Part shown: positions 10,174 to 19,752 of the stretch, one piece after another
How positions within the stretch are numbered: the first letter of the stretch is position 1
Layout: every line of letters begins with the position of its first letter
The notes under the pieces: generated by a model
Seen by the model: only the letters and a program-made list of their open reading frames with translations
Told to the model about the DNA's origin: nothing
Database searches by the model: none
Translations under genes and position numbers: made by a program
DNA from: Terriglobales bacterium
GTDB taxonomy: Bacteria; Acidobacteriota; Terriglobia; Terriglobales; Acidobacteriaceae
DNA: 44,045 nucleotides
Direction: 5' to 3'
Assembly (NCBI GenBank): GCA_015655315.1
Contig: JAATFH010000002.1
Coordinates: forward strand, 1-44,045

Positions 10174-10335
10174 CATGTGATAGGTCCATTTCGATCCTCC
10201 TGCGACTATTCGTTGTGAATTCTGCACCATTCAACCGCCAAAATTCGCATTCGCTGTAAGCAGGTTGATTTGAATATACGACTTAAATAGTCTGCATTCA
10301 GGTTGAGCCGCCGTGGAGTCTTTTGGCGAAGCACC

Positions 10336-10425
10336 ATGGCTGTTCTGGAGATCGGCGATAAAGGCTGGTGGTTGTCCGTCACGGGCGACTCTCCAGCCAG
10401 CATCCGCAAGGAGACGGCTGCATGA
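10336..10425 (+). CDS. Candidate 29-aa small ORF/leader peptide overlapping the S4-paralog start (ATGA)
   Basis: ATG GCT GTT CTG ... GCT GCA TGA encodes MAVLEIGDKGWWLSVTGDSPASIRKETAA; stop overlaps the downstream ATG at 10422. Not in the supplied ORF track. Confidence 0.4.
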   Translation: MAVLEIGDKGWWLSVTGDSPASIRKETAA

Positions 10426-11045
10426 GCGAACGAAAGAAGTTCAAGATCCAGCGCGCGCTGGGAATTGAGTTGCCAGGCTTGGGAAAGCCGGGAGCTCTGG
10501 CGAAGAGGAATTACCCACCCGGACAACACGGAAGACTGCAAAAGCGGAAACTCACTCAGTTCGGAGCGCAGCTCCAGGAGAAACAAAAGCTTCTCTTCCA
10601 CTATGGGCTGCGTGAGGAACAACTGCGTCGTTTTGTGCGCAAGGCACGGAGCCTGAATTCGTCCAATTGGGTGGAGAGCCTGATCGGTTTGCTGGAGCGT
10701 CGGCTCGACAATATTGTCTTCCGTCTTGGGTTTGCGCGAAGCATCGCAGCAGCGCGCCAGTTAGTTTCGCACGGACACATTCTCGTGAATGGCCGCCGTC
10801 AGACGATTGGTTCCATGGTGCTGCGTCCAGGCGAAGCAGTTTGGCTTTCAGAAAAGGCGAATCAGTTGGAGAGCACCAGGTCTTGTCTCCTGTCACCTCG
10901 ACTGCCTTTGCCCTCGTATCTCCAATTTCAAAATCCTCATACACCGGACCGCGGGATACTGCTGTCCGTGCCCGGCTCAGGTCACGTTCCATTCGAGTTC
11001 AACAAGACACGGATCGCGGAGTACTACGCAAAGCGCGGCGTGTGA
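10422..11045 (+). CDS. Ribosomal protein S4 paralog (S4 domain protein)
   Basis: PPGQHGRLQKRKLTQFGAQLQEKQKLLFHYGLREEQLRRF...ERRLDNIVFRLGFARSIAAARQLVSHGHILVNGRRQ...EYYAKRGV. ATG at 10422 has an AAGGAG RBS. N-terminus lacks the Cys cluster seen in C+ S4 proteins. Confidence 0.92.
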   Translation: MSERKKFKIQRALGIELPGLGKPGALAKRNYPPGQHGRLQKRKLTQFGAQLQEKQKLLFHYGLREEQLRRFVRKARSLNSSNWVESLIGLLERRLDNIVFRLGFARSIAAARQLVSHGHILVNGRRQTIGSMVLRPGEAVWLSEKANQLESTRSCLLSPRLPLPSYLQFQNPHTPDRGILLSVPGSGHVPFEFNKTRIAEYYAKRGV

Positions 11046-11158
11046 TCCGTCCAAACAGAAGTTTTATTTAAGAGGTCTTCTGGCGAAGCGCTTAAAGAGA
11101 GCAGGGATAGACGGTCTCCGGTTCATCGGAGCTCAGTTGATCATTGCCTTCGGCGATG

Positions 11159-12178
11159 CTACGACCGTGCACGAGACACGGGACCAATCGAATCGCGAAT
11201 CTTAAGTGCCGTGTCGAGAACAAGGTGCCTCGCAGGTCCTTCATCTCCATTTACTCGATCCAGTAGAATGCGGGCGGCTGAAGTTCCTAACTGGTAGCCT
11301 GGCTGAGAAACAGACGAGAGGGAAGGATTTGTTGTCTCCGCTAACTCGAGGTCGTCGAAACCCATTACCGATATATCTTCCGGACAGCGAAGCCCACACT
11401 CACGCAACGCCAGAAGCACACCTAGAGCCATCAGATCATTTCCGGCGAATATAGCTGTAGGCCTGGGTATCATTCTCAGCAAAACCATCGCCTTTGAGTA
11501 TCCATCCTGCTTATCAAACGTCGCCTCCTGAATATAGTCTGGCGAGATTTGTATTTTGGCTCCTCTGAGTGCGCGCTTGAAACCGCTAAGGCGATTCTGA
11601 GAGTTTGTGAAATGCAAGGGGCCAGTGATCATCGAAAGACGCTTATGACCCAACTCGAGGAGAGCACGCGTCGCTATGAACGCCACTTTCGCATTATCAA
11701 CGGTAACCGTATCACCGCTCCAATGCCGGGGCAACCGATCGATACACACAACCCCCGTACCGCTCTTGCGATACGATTCCGCTTGCGCGGTTAAGTCGCT
11801 GAGGCTTGATGGGATGACAATGAGGCCAGTGGGTAAGTAGGTACGAAGTTCGTTGAGATGAACAAGTTCCTTGTAGTGATCGTTGTCGGTATTGCAGAGA
11901 ATCAAACGGTATCCATTTGAATACGCCACGTCCTCTGCGCCCCGTACGACAGCGGGGAAGAACGGGTTCGTTATATCCGGAATAATCATCCCAATAGTGT
12001 TGGTCTTGTCTCGTCGCAGTCCCCGGGCTAGCTGGCTTGGCTGATAGCCTACAGTTTTAACGGCCTCCAGTACCCGCTGCCGAACTGGTTCGCGTACATT
12101 CGCTGTCTTGTTAATGACATTGGACACAGTGCCAAGCGACACGCCTGCCATCCTCGCAATCTCTTTCATGTTGGCCAT
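11159..12178 (-). CDS. LacI family transcriptional regulator
   Basis: N-terminal HTH MKEIARMAGVSLGTVSNVINKTANVREPVRQRVLEAVKTVGYQPSQLARGLR plus periplasmic-binding-like effector domain. Confidence 0.96.
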   Translation of the reverse strand: MANMKEIARMAGVSLGTVSNVINKTANVREPVRQRVLEAVKTVGYQPSQLARGLRRDKTNTIGMIIPDITNPFFPAVVRGAEDVAYSNGYRLILCNTDNDHYKELVHLNELRTYLPTGLIVIPSSLSDLTAQAESYRKSGTGVVCIDRLPRHWSGDTVTVDNAKVAFIATRALLELGHKRLSMITGPLHFTNSQNRLSGFKRALRGAKIQISPDYIQEATFDKQDGYSKAMVLLRMIPRPTAIFAGNDLMALGVLLALRECGLRCPEDISVMGFDDLELAETTNPSLSSVSQPGYQLGTSAARILLDRVNGDEGPARHLVLDTALKIRDSIGPVSRARS

Positions 12179-12385
12179 GGCCGCTGCTCCTCACCGTGGA
12201 TGAATCGTTGAAATTGAAATCGAATCTCCTCTCATTTTACAAATCCATGAAACATTTCAAAATAGCCACGGTTTGATGACGGATGGTCTCCTCTACAGGC
12301 AAATGAGCTAAAAACCCCTCGCGGATCAAGAAATTGCCACATTCATACCAGCGCTTCGTTGAGGAAAGATCGTAATAAAAACGGC

Positions 12386-12446
12386 TTGACAAAGGTTTAG
12401 TGTGCCGATTATTGTTCATCGCACGCTGACTTTGAAAGCTTTCATT
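12386..12446 (+). promoter_or_regulatory. Candidate promoter TTGACA-N18-TATTGT with downstream palindromic operator TTGAAAGCTTTCATT
   Basis: -35 12386-12391, -10 12410-12415, palindrome TGAAAGCTTTCA 12433-12444; same architecture on the minus strand at 32654-32595. Confidence 0.65.
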
Positions 12447-12540
12447 ATTTCCAAATGCAAGCGCTGAACAGACAAATAAGGACCGAATGCACGGCGTTGA
12501 TCCATTCAAGAGACTTCGTTTCGCTGAGGAGGGTGCCTCT

Positions 12541-15500
12541 ATGAAAAAAAAATTGGTGTTGCTTGTCGTATTGATCGCAATTGGAATGAGTGCCGCAATT
12601 GCGCTTGCGCAAGATACTTCCGGTAAGGTCGCGGGAACTATATCCGACCCATCCGGAGCTTCAGTTCCGGGAGCAAAGCTAACAGCTCGTAACATCGATA
12701 CCAACGGAGAGACAATTGCGATCGCCAATTCAAACGGGTCTTATACCTTCCAGTCTCTGGCTCCGGGAAAGTACATAGTAAGCTGCGAAGCCAACGGGTT
12801 TAGCCTTTCAGTCATCAACGATGTCACCGTGCGATCACAAACCACTACCGCGCTGAATATCGCTCTGTCAGTCGGAAAAGTCAGCGAAGTGGTGAAGGTA
12901 GAAGCGCATGATTTGCAGGTTCAGACCGACAATGCCACGATCCAAACAACGCTGGGGTCGGAAACGTTAGACTCTTTGCCTGTCCAAGGCCGCGATGTTC
13001 GGGCAGAGGTCGAGCTCCTTCAGCCTGGTGCCGTAGTTATTGGTAATCAGCGGGGCGGTAGTGTGTCGTACAACGGAGCGCGGGCAAATTCGAACAGTTA
13101 CAAAGTCGACGGCGGAGATGTAAACAATTACTTCAATGGCTCTCAAGAAGAAAACACAACATTTACACAGCCGGAAAATATAGCTGAGTTTTCTGTCATC
13201 ACGAATGCTAACGACGCTAAGTACGGAGCGTCCAGCGGCGCATACATAGATGCAGTCATTAAGTCCGGAACAAATGACATTCATGGTACGGCATGGACGT
13301 ATCTACAGAATCAGGGATGGGCGGCCAATAATTGGGAGTCTAATCGGACCAACACGCCTCGGCCGCCCGGATCGCAGAAATGGATCGGTGGAAATGTCGG
13401 GGGACCGGTATTTATCCCGAAACTTTACAACGGTCGCAACAAGACTTTCTTTTTCTTCTCTTACGAATATACAAATCCGTCTCAATTTACTACGAATACA
13501 TCTGTGCTTCCCACGCCCGCGGAGCGTGGTGGTGATTTCACCAACAGTCCATTCGGCTGCCCGACGATAAACGGCGCCGTCACCTGTGTGGTGCCAACCA
13601 GCAGCTTCTCGACATTGGCGAATAGTGTGCTGGCAAATAACATCCTTCCCACTACAGGCGCGGATGGGTCGTTTTCCTGGAATGCGGTCAAGCAGCTCAA
13701 GACCAATACATATGTAGGCAAAATCGATCAGTACCTGGGGCAAAAACATCGTGTGGCTTTCACCATCACTCGCAATTTCCAGGATCCTTTGTCCAACGAC
13801 TACGCCAGTTGCTGCGGCCTTCCAGGTAATTTACCTGGACTCTCCACTATCTCCAATCCGCATCACCTCACGAACATTTTTGTGAACTGGGTCTATACGA
13901 TCACTCCAAACATGCTTAACACATTGTCAGTGGGTGGCGCGCATACGGAAGTAGCCCTGTCCCCAGGTAAAGTAAACACAGTAGCAGATTGGTCTAATCT
14001 CGGCGTGAATGGAGTAGTTCCGGATACTACTGCCAAACTCACCGATGTACATCTATTCGTCAACTCCTGGGGAGGCCCCGCACAGTTCGCCATCTTCAAC
14101 GGTTATTTGGATTCCCGTACTTCGGATACGACAAATATCTCCGACGATTTCACCTACATTAAAGGAAGGCACACGATCGAAGCGGGCTACAGTCAGCGCA
14201 TTCAACACCAAACAAAACTAGGTAACTATGGCGGCGCTGGAGAGGTCTCCTATTCTGCTGGCCAGCCGGGTAGTACTGGAAATCCCTTCGCTGACTTCTT
14301 CCTCGACATCGGAGGAGCTTTTGACGAATCCTCGGTAGAGAACACCCATCGAAGCTATCCTGTCTTCGGCTTTTTCGCTCAGGATCGCTGGAAAATGAAT
14401 CGTAAACTCACGGTCACTTACGGGCTTCGTTGGGACCCAAATCTCGGATACTACGAGGACAATAACAAGGTTTCCGAGTATCGCGCCGGGCAGCAATCAA
14501 CCGTGTTTAGCAATGCCCCTACAGGACTGGTATTTTATGGTGATCCCGGAGTCGCGCGCGCCGGTTATGACAGTAAATGGAGCAACTTCAACCCTCGGAT
14601 TGGATTAGCCTACGATTTACTGGGAAATGGGAAGATGGCCATTCGTGCAGCGTATGGGATATTTTCAGATTTCATGACCTCTCAGGACAATACGCTGAAT
14701 GTCGGCCCACCCTGGGCAACCAGCTACACCACGGCTACATTGCATCCGGGTGGTTACCACGTCGCCGACAATCCCTATTTCGGCGCCGATCTGTTTCCAT
14801 ACGTGCCTCCGGTTCCCGGGTCAGACGCGGCAAAATCTTTTGTCTTCCCTGCGGGCCCCCAAAGTATTGGAGGGTTCGACCCCAACTTCAATTCCGGCCG
14901 AATTCATCAATGGAATGCAAACTTCCAGTTCGAGCTTTTCAAGGATTGGGTATTCACAGCGGCTTACCTGGGTAATCGGGGAACGCACCTCTTTAGCAAT
15001 GACGATATAAACACACCACTTTTCATTCCCAACGCCAGCGATCAATTCAACCAGCAGCAGAGAAGACCCGATCAAAACTTCGCCTCAATAGGCTGGCGTT
15101 CATCGGGAGCAAACTCGCGATACAACGCTCTGCAGTTGCTCGCAAATAAGCGGTTCTCTTCCGGGCTTGCTGTTTTCGGGAACTACACCTACGGCTCCTC
15201 CACCAGCGATTGCGCCTCCGTTGCAAATGAGCCGAATGTCAGCAGCTGCCGGGACATTCGCAACAAAGCAATAGACTATGGTGCTTCGCCGTCAGATATC
15301 CGCCATGTCTTTTCGGCGAGTTACACCTATGAATTTCCGTTTTTCAAACAATCTGGCGAACTTATGAAGATGGCGCTGGGTGGTTGGGTGTGGGGTGGAG
15401 TGCTGCACGGGCAATCGGGTGGTCCTTTGACGATTAGCTCCTCTGCTCCCTTTAATGCGGGCTCGGCTGGAGCGAACGCCAACTATGTTGGAGGAAAGAT

Positions 15501-15882
15501 TTACGGATCTCACAGTTCTCGCAATGCAGAAGCCAGTACGTGGCTCAATCTGAATGCGTTCTGCCTGGCGAGCCAAACTTTTGCAAACGGAGTTTGTACT
15601 ACTGACCCTAACGCTGGGGTAAGTAGTCTAGCATTGGGTGACACCGGTCGCGGCTTTGCCCGTGGCCCAGGTCGATTCAATGCGGATATGACCCTTGCCA
15701 AAAAGTTCTTATTCTCTGAGAAATGGGGCTCCCTGGAATTCCGGGCAGCAGCCTTCAACGTCTTCAATCATACTCAGCTTTCTGATCCGAGCACCTCGCT
15801 GGATTCGCCCGGTTCATTCGGAACGATTACCAGTGCTTACGCCCCACGAAACCTTCAACTTTCACTGCGGTATGCGTTCTGA
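12541..15882 (+). CDS. TonB-dependent receptor, Oar-like, with carboxypeptidase-regulatory-like N-terminal domain
   Basis: Signal peptide from the ATG at 12541 (MKKKLVLLVVLIAIGMSAAIALAQ) with a GAGGAGGG RBS; KVAGTISDPSGASVPGAKLTARN, Oar barrel, C-terminal LQLSLRYAF. Confidence 0.94.
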   Translation: MKKKLVLLVVLIAIGMSAAIALAQDTSGKVAGTISDPSGASVPGAKLTARNIDTNGETIAIANSNGSYTFQSLAPGKYIVSCEANGFSLSVINDVTVRSQTTTALNIALSVGKVSEVVKVEAHDLQVQTDNATIQTTLGSETLDSLPVQGRDVRAEVELLQPGAVVIGNQRGGSVSYNGARANSNSYKVDGGDVNNYFNGSQEENTTFTQPENIAEFSVITNANDAKYGASSGAYIDAVIKSGTNDIHGTAWTYLQNQGWAANNWESNRTNTPRPPGSQKWIGGNVGGPVFIPKLYNGRNKTFFFFSYEYTNPSQFTTNTSVLPTPAERGGDFTNSPFGCPTINGAVTCVVPTSSFSTLANSVLANNILPTTGADGSFSWNAVKQLKTNTYVGKIDQYLGQKHRVAFTITRNFQDPLSNDYASCCGLPGNLPGLSTISNPHHLTNIFVNWVYTITPNMLNTLSVGGAHTEVALSPGKVNTVADWSNLGVNGVVPDTTAKLTDVHLFVNSWGGPAQFAIFNGYLDSRTSDTTNISDDFTYIKGRHTIEAGYSQRIQHQTKLGNYGGAGEVSYSAGQPGSTGNPFADFFLDIGGAFDESSVENTHRSYPVFGFFAQDRWKMNRKLTVTYGLRWDPNLGYYEDNNKVSEYRAGQQSTVFSNAPTGLVFYGDPGVARAGYDSKWSNFNPRIGLAYDLLGNGKMAIRAAYGIFSDFMTSQDNTLNVGPPWATSYTTATLHPGGYHVADNPYFGADLFPYVPPVPGSDAAKSFVFPAGPQSIGGFDPNFNSGRIHQWNANFQFELFKDWVFTAAYLGNRGTHLFSNDDINTPLFIPNASDQFNQQQRRPDQNFASIGWRSSGANSRYNALQLLANKRFSSGLAVFGNYTYGSSTSDCASVANEPNVSSCRDIRNKAIDYGASPSDIRHVFSASYTYEFPFFKQSGELMKMALGGWVWGGVLHGQSGGPLTISSSAPFNAGSAGANANYVGGKIYGSHSSRNAEASTWLNLNAFCLASQTFANGVCTTDPNAGVSSLALGDTGRGFARGPGRFNADMTLAKKFLFSEKWGSLEFRAAAFNVFNHTQLSDPSTSLDSPGSFGTITSAYAPRNLQLSLRYAF

Positions 15883-15905
15883 TGGTGTAGTTTGAGTTGC
15901 AACAT

Positions 15906-17432
15906 ATGTCTCCTGTATTTCGGGTCACGGTTCTCTGCTTTGTTATTGCGCTCCGGCCGTTTTCTTCGGCCGGTCAGGAAAATGGAAGTGTTTCGACGAT
16001 TGATACTGCGAGGGAAGTAATTGCCGCCGGTAATCTGTCTGAAGCTGAAGCAATTTTGCGTACCCTTATTGCGAAGCGCTCTACATCCTCAGAGGCTTAT
16101 AACTTGCTTGGTGAAATAAAAGTAAAACAACAGAGACTAAGCGAGGCTGAGGACCTTTTTCAGAAATCCATTGCCGTGTCTCCTAACTCGAAAGCCTACG
16201 AGAATATAGTATTGCTCGACGCTCTGGCGGGAAGTGGTATCGCGTCTAAAACGGCGGCTCTCAAGCTTTTGCAGCTGGAGCCAAACAATTACAATGGCCG
16301 GTTAGTATTGGCTCTGGCCTATTTAAATGAGGCGAACTTTGGAGAAGCTCTCAAGGTATTGCAGCCACTGAGACATGATCCAGATCCTTTGTTGCAAGCT
16401 CTTTATGCTGTCGCACTGGACCACACCGGCGAACATGCGGCAGCGATTCGAATACGCAAAGACTTGGCTGGCCGCGATGTTTCACTCCAGGATGCTTTGC
16501 TCTCAGCCCGTCTTTTTCGCACACCAGAACTAAAGGAAATGGCTGAACAGTGGCTCGCGCAAGCGTCGAATCTTTCCACCGGACAAGCGGTGGTGCAAAT
16601 TGCCGACGCCTATCGGAGCGATGGGGATTGGGAAGAAGCGGCAAAATTTTATCGTCGAGCGTTGGTGGATTCTCCACAATCCCTTCAACTGATGCTCTCC
16701 CTGGCTAATGTGGAAGAACAGAGCGGCCATCACGCGGAAGCCGCTCAATATCTTCAAAATGCCAAGGCCGCGGTTCAAAGCGCTGACGACTGGAGAGCTT
16801 ATGCAGTTGCGTGTATGCAGCTGCACCTCATGCGAGAGGCCGTCGATGCCTTGAAGAGCGCGTTAGTACAGCCGAATGCCGATCCTGATATCTATTTTCT
16901 ACTAGGAGTTATACAACTTTACTTCGGACGTTATAACGAGGCCTACGAATGCTACAAAATAGCGCTTCAGCAGCATCCGGATGATGGCCGTCTTCATCTC
17001 GCGCTTGGCTATCTATGGGTTGAAACGAATGATTTTGAAAAGGCGATACCCGAACTGAAGATTGCTCAGCAGAATGCGCGGCTGGCGGGACTTGCGCATT
17101 ACTATCTCGCGCTCATCGAAAAAGCCAAAGGTGCTACCGCCGCTGAATTGCGCGAGCTTCAGCAGGCAATCGCTCTGCGCCCTGACGATCCGATGATTCT
17201 AGTCGACTTGGCGGAAGTGCAGATTTCTTCAGGGAACCTGGCTTCCGCACGAAGGAATCTTGAGAAGGCCCTTCGCCTTGACGATCGAAACGCCAAAGCT
17301 CATTTTCAGAATGCTCGATTATTAAACAAGATGGGCCAGAGCGAGGGTGCGAAAGCAGAGTTAGCTGCCTCGCAGAGCATGCAGAAGTCGGAACACGAGC
17401 GGTCCACCACCCAGTTAGCAGAAGTGAAATGA
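15906..17432 (+). CDS. Secreted tetratricopeptide-repeat protein
   Basis: Signal peptide MSPVFRVTVLCFVIALRPFSSAGQ; many TPR-like repeats. The track start at 15897 is TTG; ATG at 15906 is in frame. Confidence 0.88.
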   Translation: MSPVFRVTVLCFVIALRPFSSAGQENGSVSTIDTAREVIAAGNLSEAEAILRTLIAKRSTSSEAYNLLGEIKVKQQRLSEAEDLFQKSIAVSPNSKAYENIVLLDALAGSGIASKTAALKLLQLEPNNYNGRLVLALAYLNEANFGEALKVLQPLRHDPDPLLQALYAVALDHTGEHAAAIRIRKDLAGRDVSLQDALLSARLFRTPELKEMAEQWLAQASNLSTGQAVVQIADAYRSDGDWEEAAKFYRRALVDSPQSLQLMLSLANVEEQSGHHAEAAQYLQNAKAAVQSADDWRAYAVACMQLHLMREAVDALKSALVQPNADPDIYFLLGVIQLYFGRYNEAYECYKIALQQHPDDGRLHLALGYLWVETNDFEKAIPELKIAQQNARLAGLAHYYLALIEKAKGATAAELRELQQAIALRPDDPMILVDLAEVQISSGNLASARRNLEKALRLDDRNAKAHFQNARLLNKMGQSEGAKAELAASQSMQKSEHERSTTQLAEVK

Positions 17433-17522
17433 AAATCACGTCGTTTAAATTGCAAGAAACACTTTGGCTTCCCTAGTCTTCATCACGTCAATACACAGTA
17501 CTCCGAGATTGGACGATTTGGA

Positions 17523-19694
17523 ATGAAAGCTTACAAGTCCTACATATTAGTGTCTGCTCTATTTACAAGCACTCTGGTCGCCCAGCTGAACAAGTACCGT
17601 CCCACGGGAGAGCAGATTCCGGGACCGGCATCCGCTCCACCTGCCCCGAGTTGGCTGGGTGAGATGGAAGGCTATGCGCGCGAGCGTCCCAGCGAATTCC
17701 AGAACTGGTTATCCGATATTCAGGCCTGGCGTGCGGAATATCTCACCCGAATTGGATATAACGACGCTGAATACCGCCGGCCCGAACTGCAGTGGGCGCA
17801 GCGCAACTTCATTGCCCCGCAGGTAATGGTCGAAGACCGCTATCTCTACGACGCGACAAAGGGTCAATATACTGTCGATCGCTATCTGAATGATCTCGAC
17901 ACTCGATATGGTGGAGTCGATAGCGTACTTATCTGGCCCGTCTATCCGAACCTGGGGATTGATGATCGGAATCTGTTCGACTTCTATCACGATCTACCGG
18001 GTGGGCTGCCCGCACTTCGCAAACTGGTCGACGATTTTCATCGTCACAACGTGAAGGTTTTCTTTCCGATGATGCCGTGGGATGTTGGCACTCGGCCTGA
18101 AGGGCTACCGCTATGGGACGCGGTCGCGAAGTTGATGACTGAAATTAACGCGGATGGCGTAAACGGAGATACTTTTGCGGGCGTTCCGCGCGCCTACTTT
18201 GAAGCTGCCGACAAAGTTGGCCATCCATTGGTCTTTCAACCGGAAAACGAATTCGCGGGCGATGAAGCCCTCATGTGGGACCTGCAAAGTTGGGGTTATT
18301 GGGATAATAGCTGGGAACCGAAGATCAGTAAGATGAAGTGGCTTGAGACGCGCCACATGGTCAACGTATGCAATCGGTGGGCGCGTAATAAAACCGACGA
18401 TCTACAAGGCGCTTTTTTCAATGGAGTCGGTTACGTGAGCTGGGAAAACATATGGGGCGTCTGGAACGGGATTACGCCGCACGACGCCGAAGCACTGCGC
18501 CGTATCGCCAAGATTGAACGACAATTTTTCCCGCTCCTTGTCAGCCCGACGTGGGAGCCGCATACGCCAACCTTGCAATATGGCTCGTTCGCTTCAAAGT
18601 TTCCCGGAGAGGGTCAGACCCTCTGGACCTTTGTCAACCGCAACAAGTATGACATCGAAGGCAACCAGATTCGCATTCCTTACAAGGCTGGTATAAAGTA
18701 CTTCGACGTTTATCACGGAATCGAACTCACGCCGAAGATTCAAGGCGAGTCCGCAACGCTAGAGTTCGGAATGGAGGCGCAAGGATACGGCGCGATTCTT
18801 GCGACGTCACAACCCGATTCGGGCCCCTCTACCTTTCTTTCGGAAATGAAGACGTTGACTGCTAAACAACTCAAGGAGTATTCGAGCGAGTGGAAGCCGT
18901 TAAAGCAGGAGATCGTTCCCATTGCGCCAACGCAAAAATCTGCAGCCGCGCCCGATGGCATGGTCAAGGTGCAGGCTGGCGATTTTGATTTTCGTGTCTC
19001 CGGTGTCGAGATCGAGGGAGACAATAGCGAAGGACTTGACGTGCAGTACCCGTGGGAAAGTTCGCCGCGCCGTCATCACTTGCATACTATCGCCGTCAAG
19101 AGCTACTACATCGACAAGTATCCCGTCACCAATGCACAGTTCAAGAAATTTCTAGACAGCACCGGCTATCGGCCTAAGGATGATCACAACTTTCTTCGCA
19201 ACTGGACGAACGGTCAGTATCCGGATGGATGGGCGAAGAAGCCGGTAACCTGGGTGTCGCTTGAAGATGCCCGAGCGTATGCGAACTGGGCCGGCAAACG
19301 GTTGCCTCACGAATGGGAGTGGCAGTACGCAGCGCAGGGCAATGATCATCGAACGTATCCGTGGGGTGATGACTGGAATGTCGATGCAGCGCCTCCGCCC
19401 GATCATGGCCGAACTATGCGCGCGCCAACAGATGTCGATGCGTTTCCAAAGGGAGCCAGTCCCTTCGGCGTTATGGATTTGGTCGGCGATGTGTGGCAAT
19501 GGACGGACGAGTACGTCGATGACCATACGCGCGCGGCAATCCTGAGAGGAAGCGGCTATTATCAGCCCGCAGGTTCTCTCTGGTATTTTCCCGCGGCTTA
19601 CAAACTACACGAGCACGGCAAGTACTTATTAATCTCTCCCAGCAAAGACCGTTCGGGCTCAATAGGCTTCCGTTGTGTTGTGGACGCGGAATAA
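17523..19694 (+). CDS. Fusion of an N-terminal glycosidase-like region with a C-terminal SUMF1/formylglycine-generating-enzyme-like domain
   Basis: C-terminal MVKVQAGDF...IDKYPVTNAQFKKFLDSTGY...PVTWVSLEDARAYANWAGKRLPHEWEWQYAAQG...YPWGD...FGVMDLVGDVWQWTDEY...SIGFRCV is SUMF1-like. N-terminal ~450 aa looks like a TIM-barrel carbohydrate-active region. Confidence 0.8.
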   Translation: MKAYKSYILVSALFTSTLVAQLNKYRPTGEQIPGPASAPPAPSWLGEMEGYARERPSEFQNWLSDIQAWRAEYLTRIGYNDAEYRRPELQWAQRNFIAPQVMVEDRYLYDATKGQYTVDRYLNDLDTRYGGVDSVLIWPVYPNLGIDDRNLFDFYHDLPGGLPALRKLVDDFHRHNVKVFFPMMPWDVGTRPEGLPLWDAVAKLMTEINADGVNGDTFAGVPRAYFEAADKVGHPLVFQPENEFAGDEALMWDLQSWGYWDNSWEPKISKMKWLETRHMVNVCNRWARNKTDDLQGAFFNGVGYVSWENIWGVWNGITPHDAEALRRIAKIERQFFPLLVSPTWEPHTPTLQYGSFASKFPGEGQTLWTFVNRNKYDIEGNQIRIPYKAGIKYFDVYHGIELTPKIQGESATLEFGMEAQGYGAILATSQPDSGPSTFLSEMKTLTAKQLKEYSSEWKPLKQEIVPIAPTQKSAAAPDGMVKVQAGDFDFRVSGVEIEGDNSEGLDVQYPWESSPRRHHLHTIAVKSYYIDKYPVTNAQFKKFLDSTGYRPKDDHNFLRNWTNGQYPDGWAKKPVTWVSLEDARAYANWAGKRLPHEWEWQYAAQGNDHRTYPWGDDWNVDAAPPPDHGRTMRAPTDVDAFPKGASPFGVMDLVGDVWQWTDEYVDDHTRAAILRGSGYYQPAGSLWYFPAAYKLHEHGKYLLISPSKDRSGSIGFRCVVDAE

Positions 19695-19752
19695 CTTCCA
19701 CGCACGTCGGGCTTAAAGACGCTTGACCTGGATGCATTCAAAAAGGGGAAAC

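Noticed and set aside
10552-10992. 146-aa minus-strand ORF
   Set aside because: Antisense to the S4 paralog, which is strongly supported by sequence.
17522-17533. Possible third operator TGAAAGCTTACA (11/12 match) near 17525
   Set aside because: It is the start of the coding sequence (ATG AAA GCT TAC AAG) and lacks the palindrome and promoter geometry of the two strong sites.
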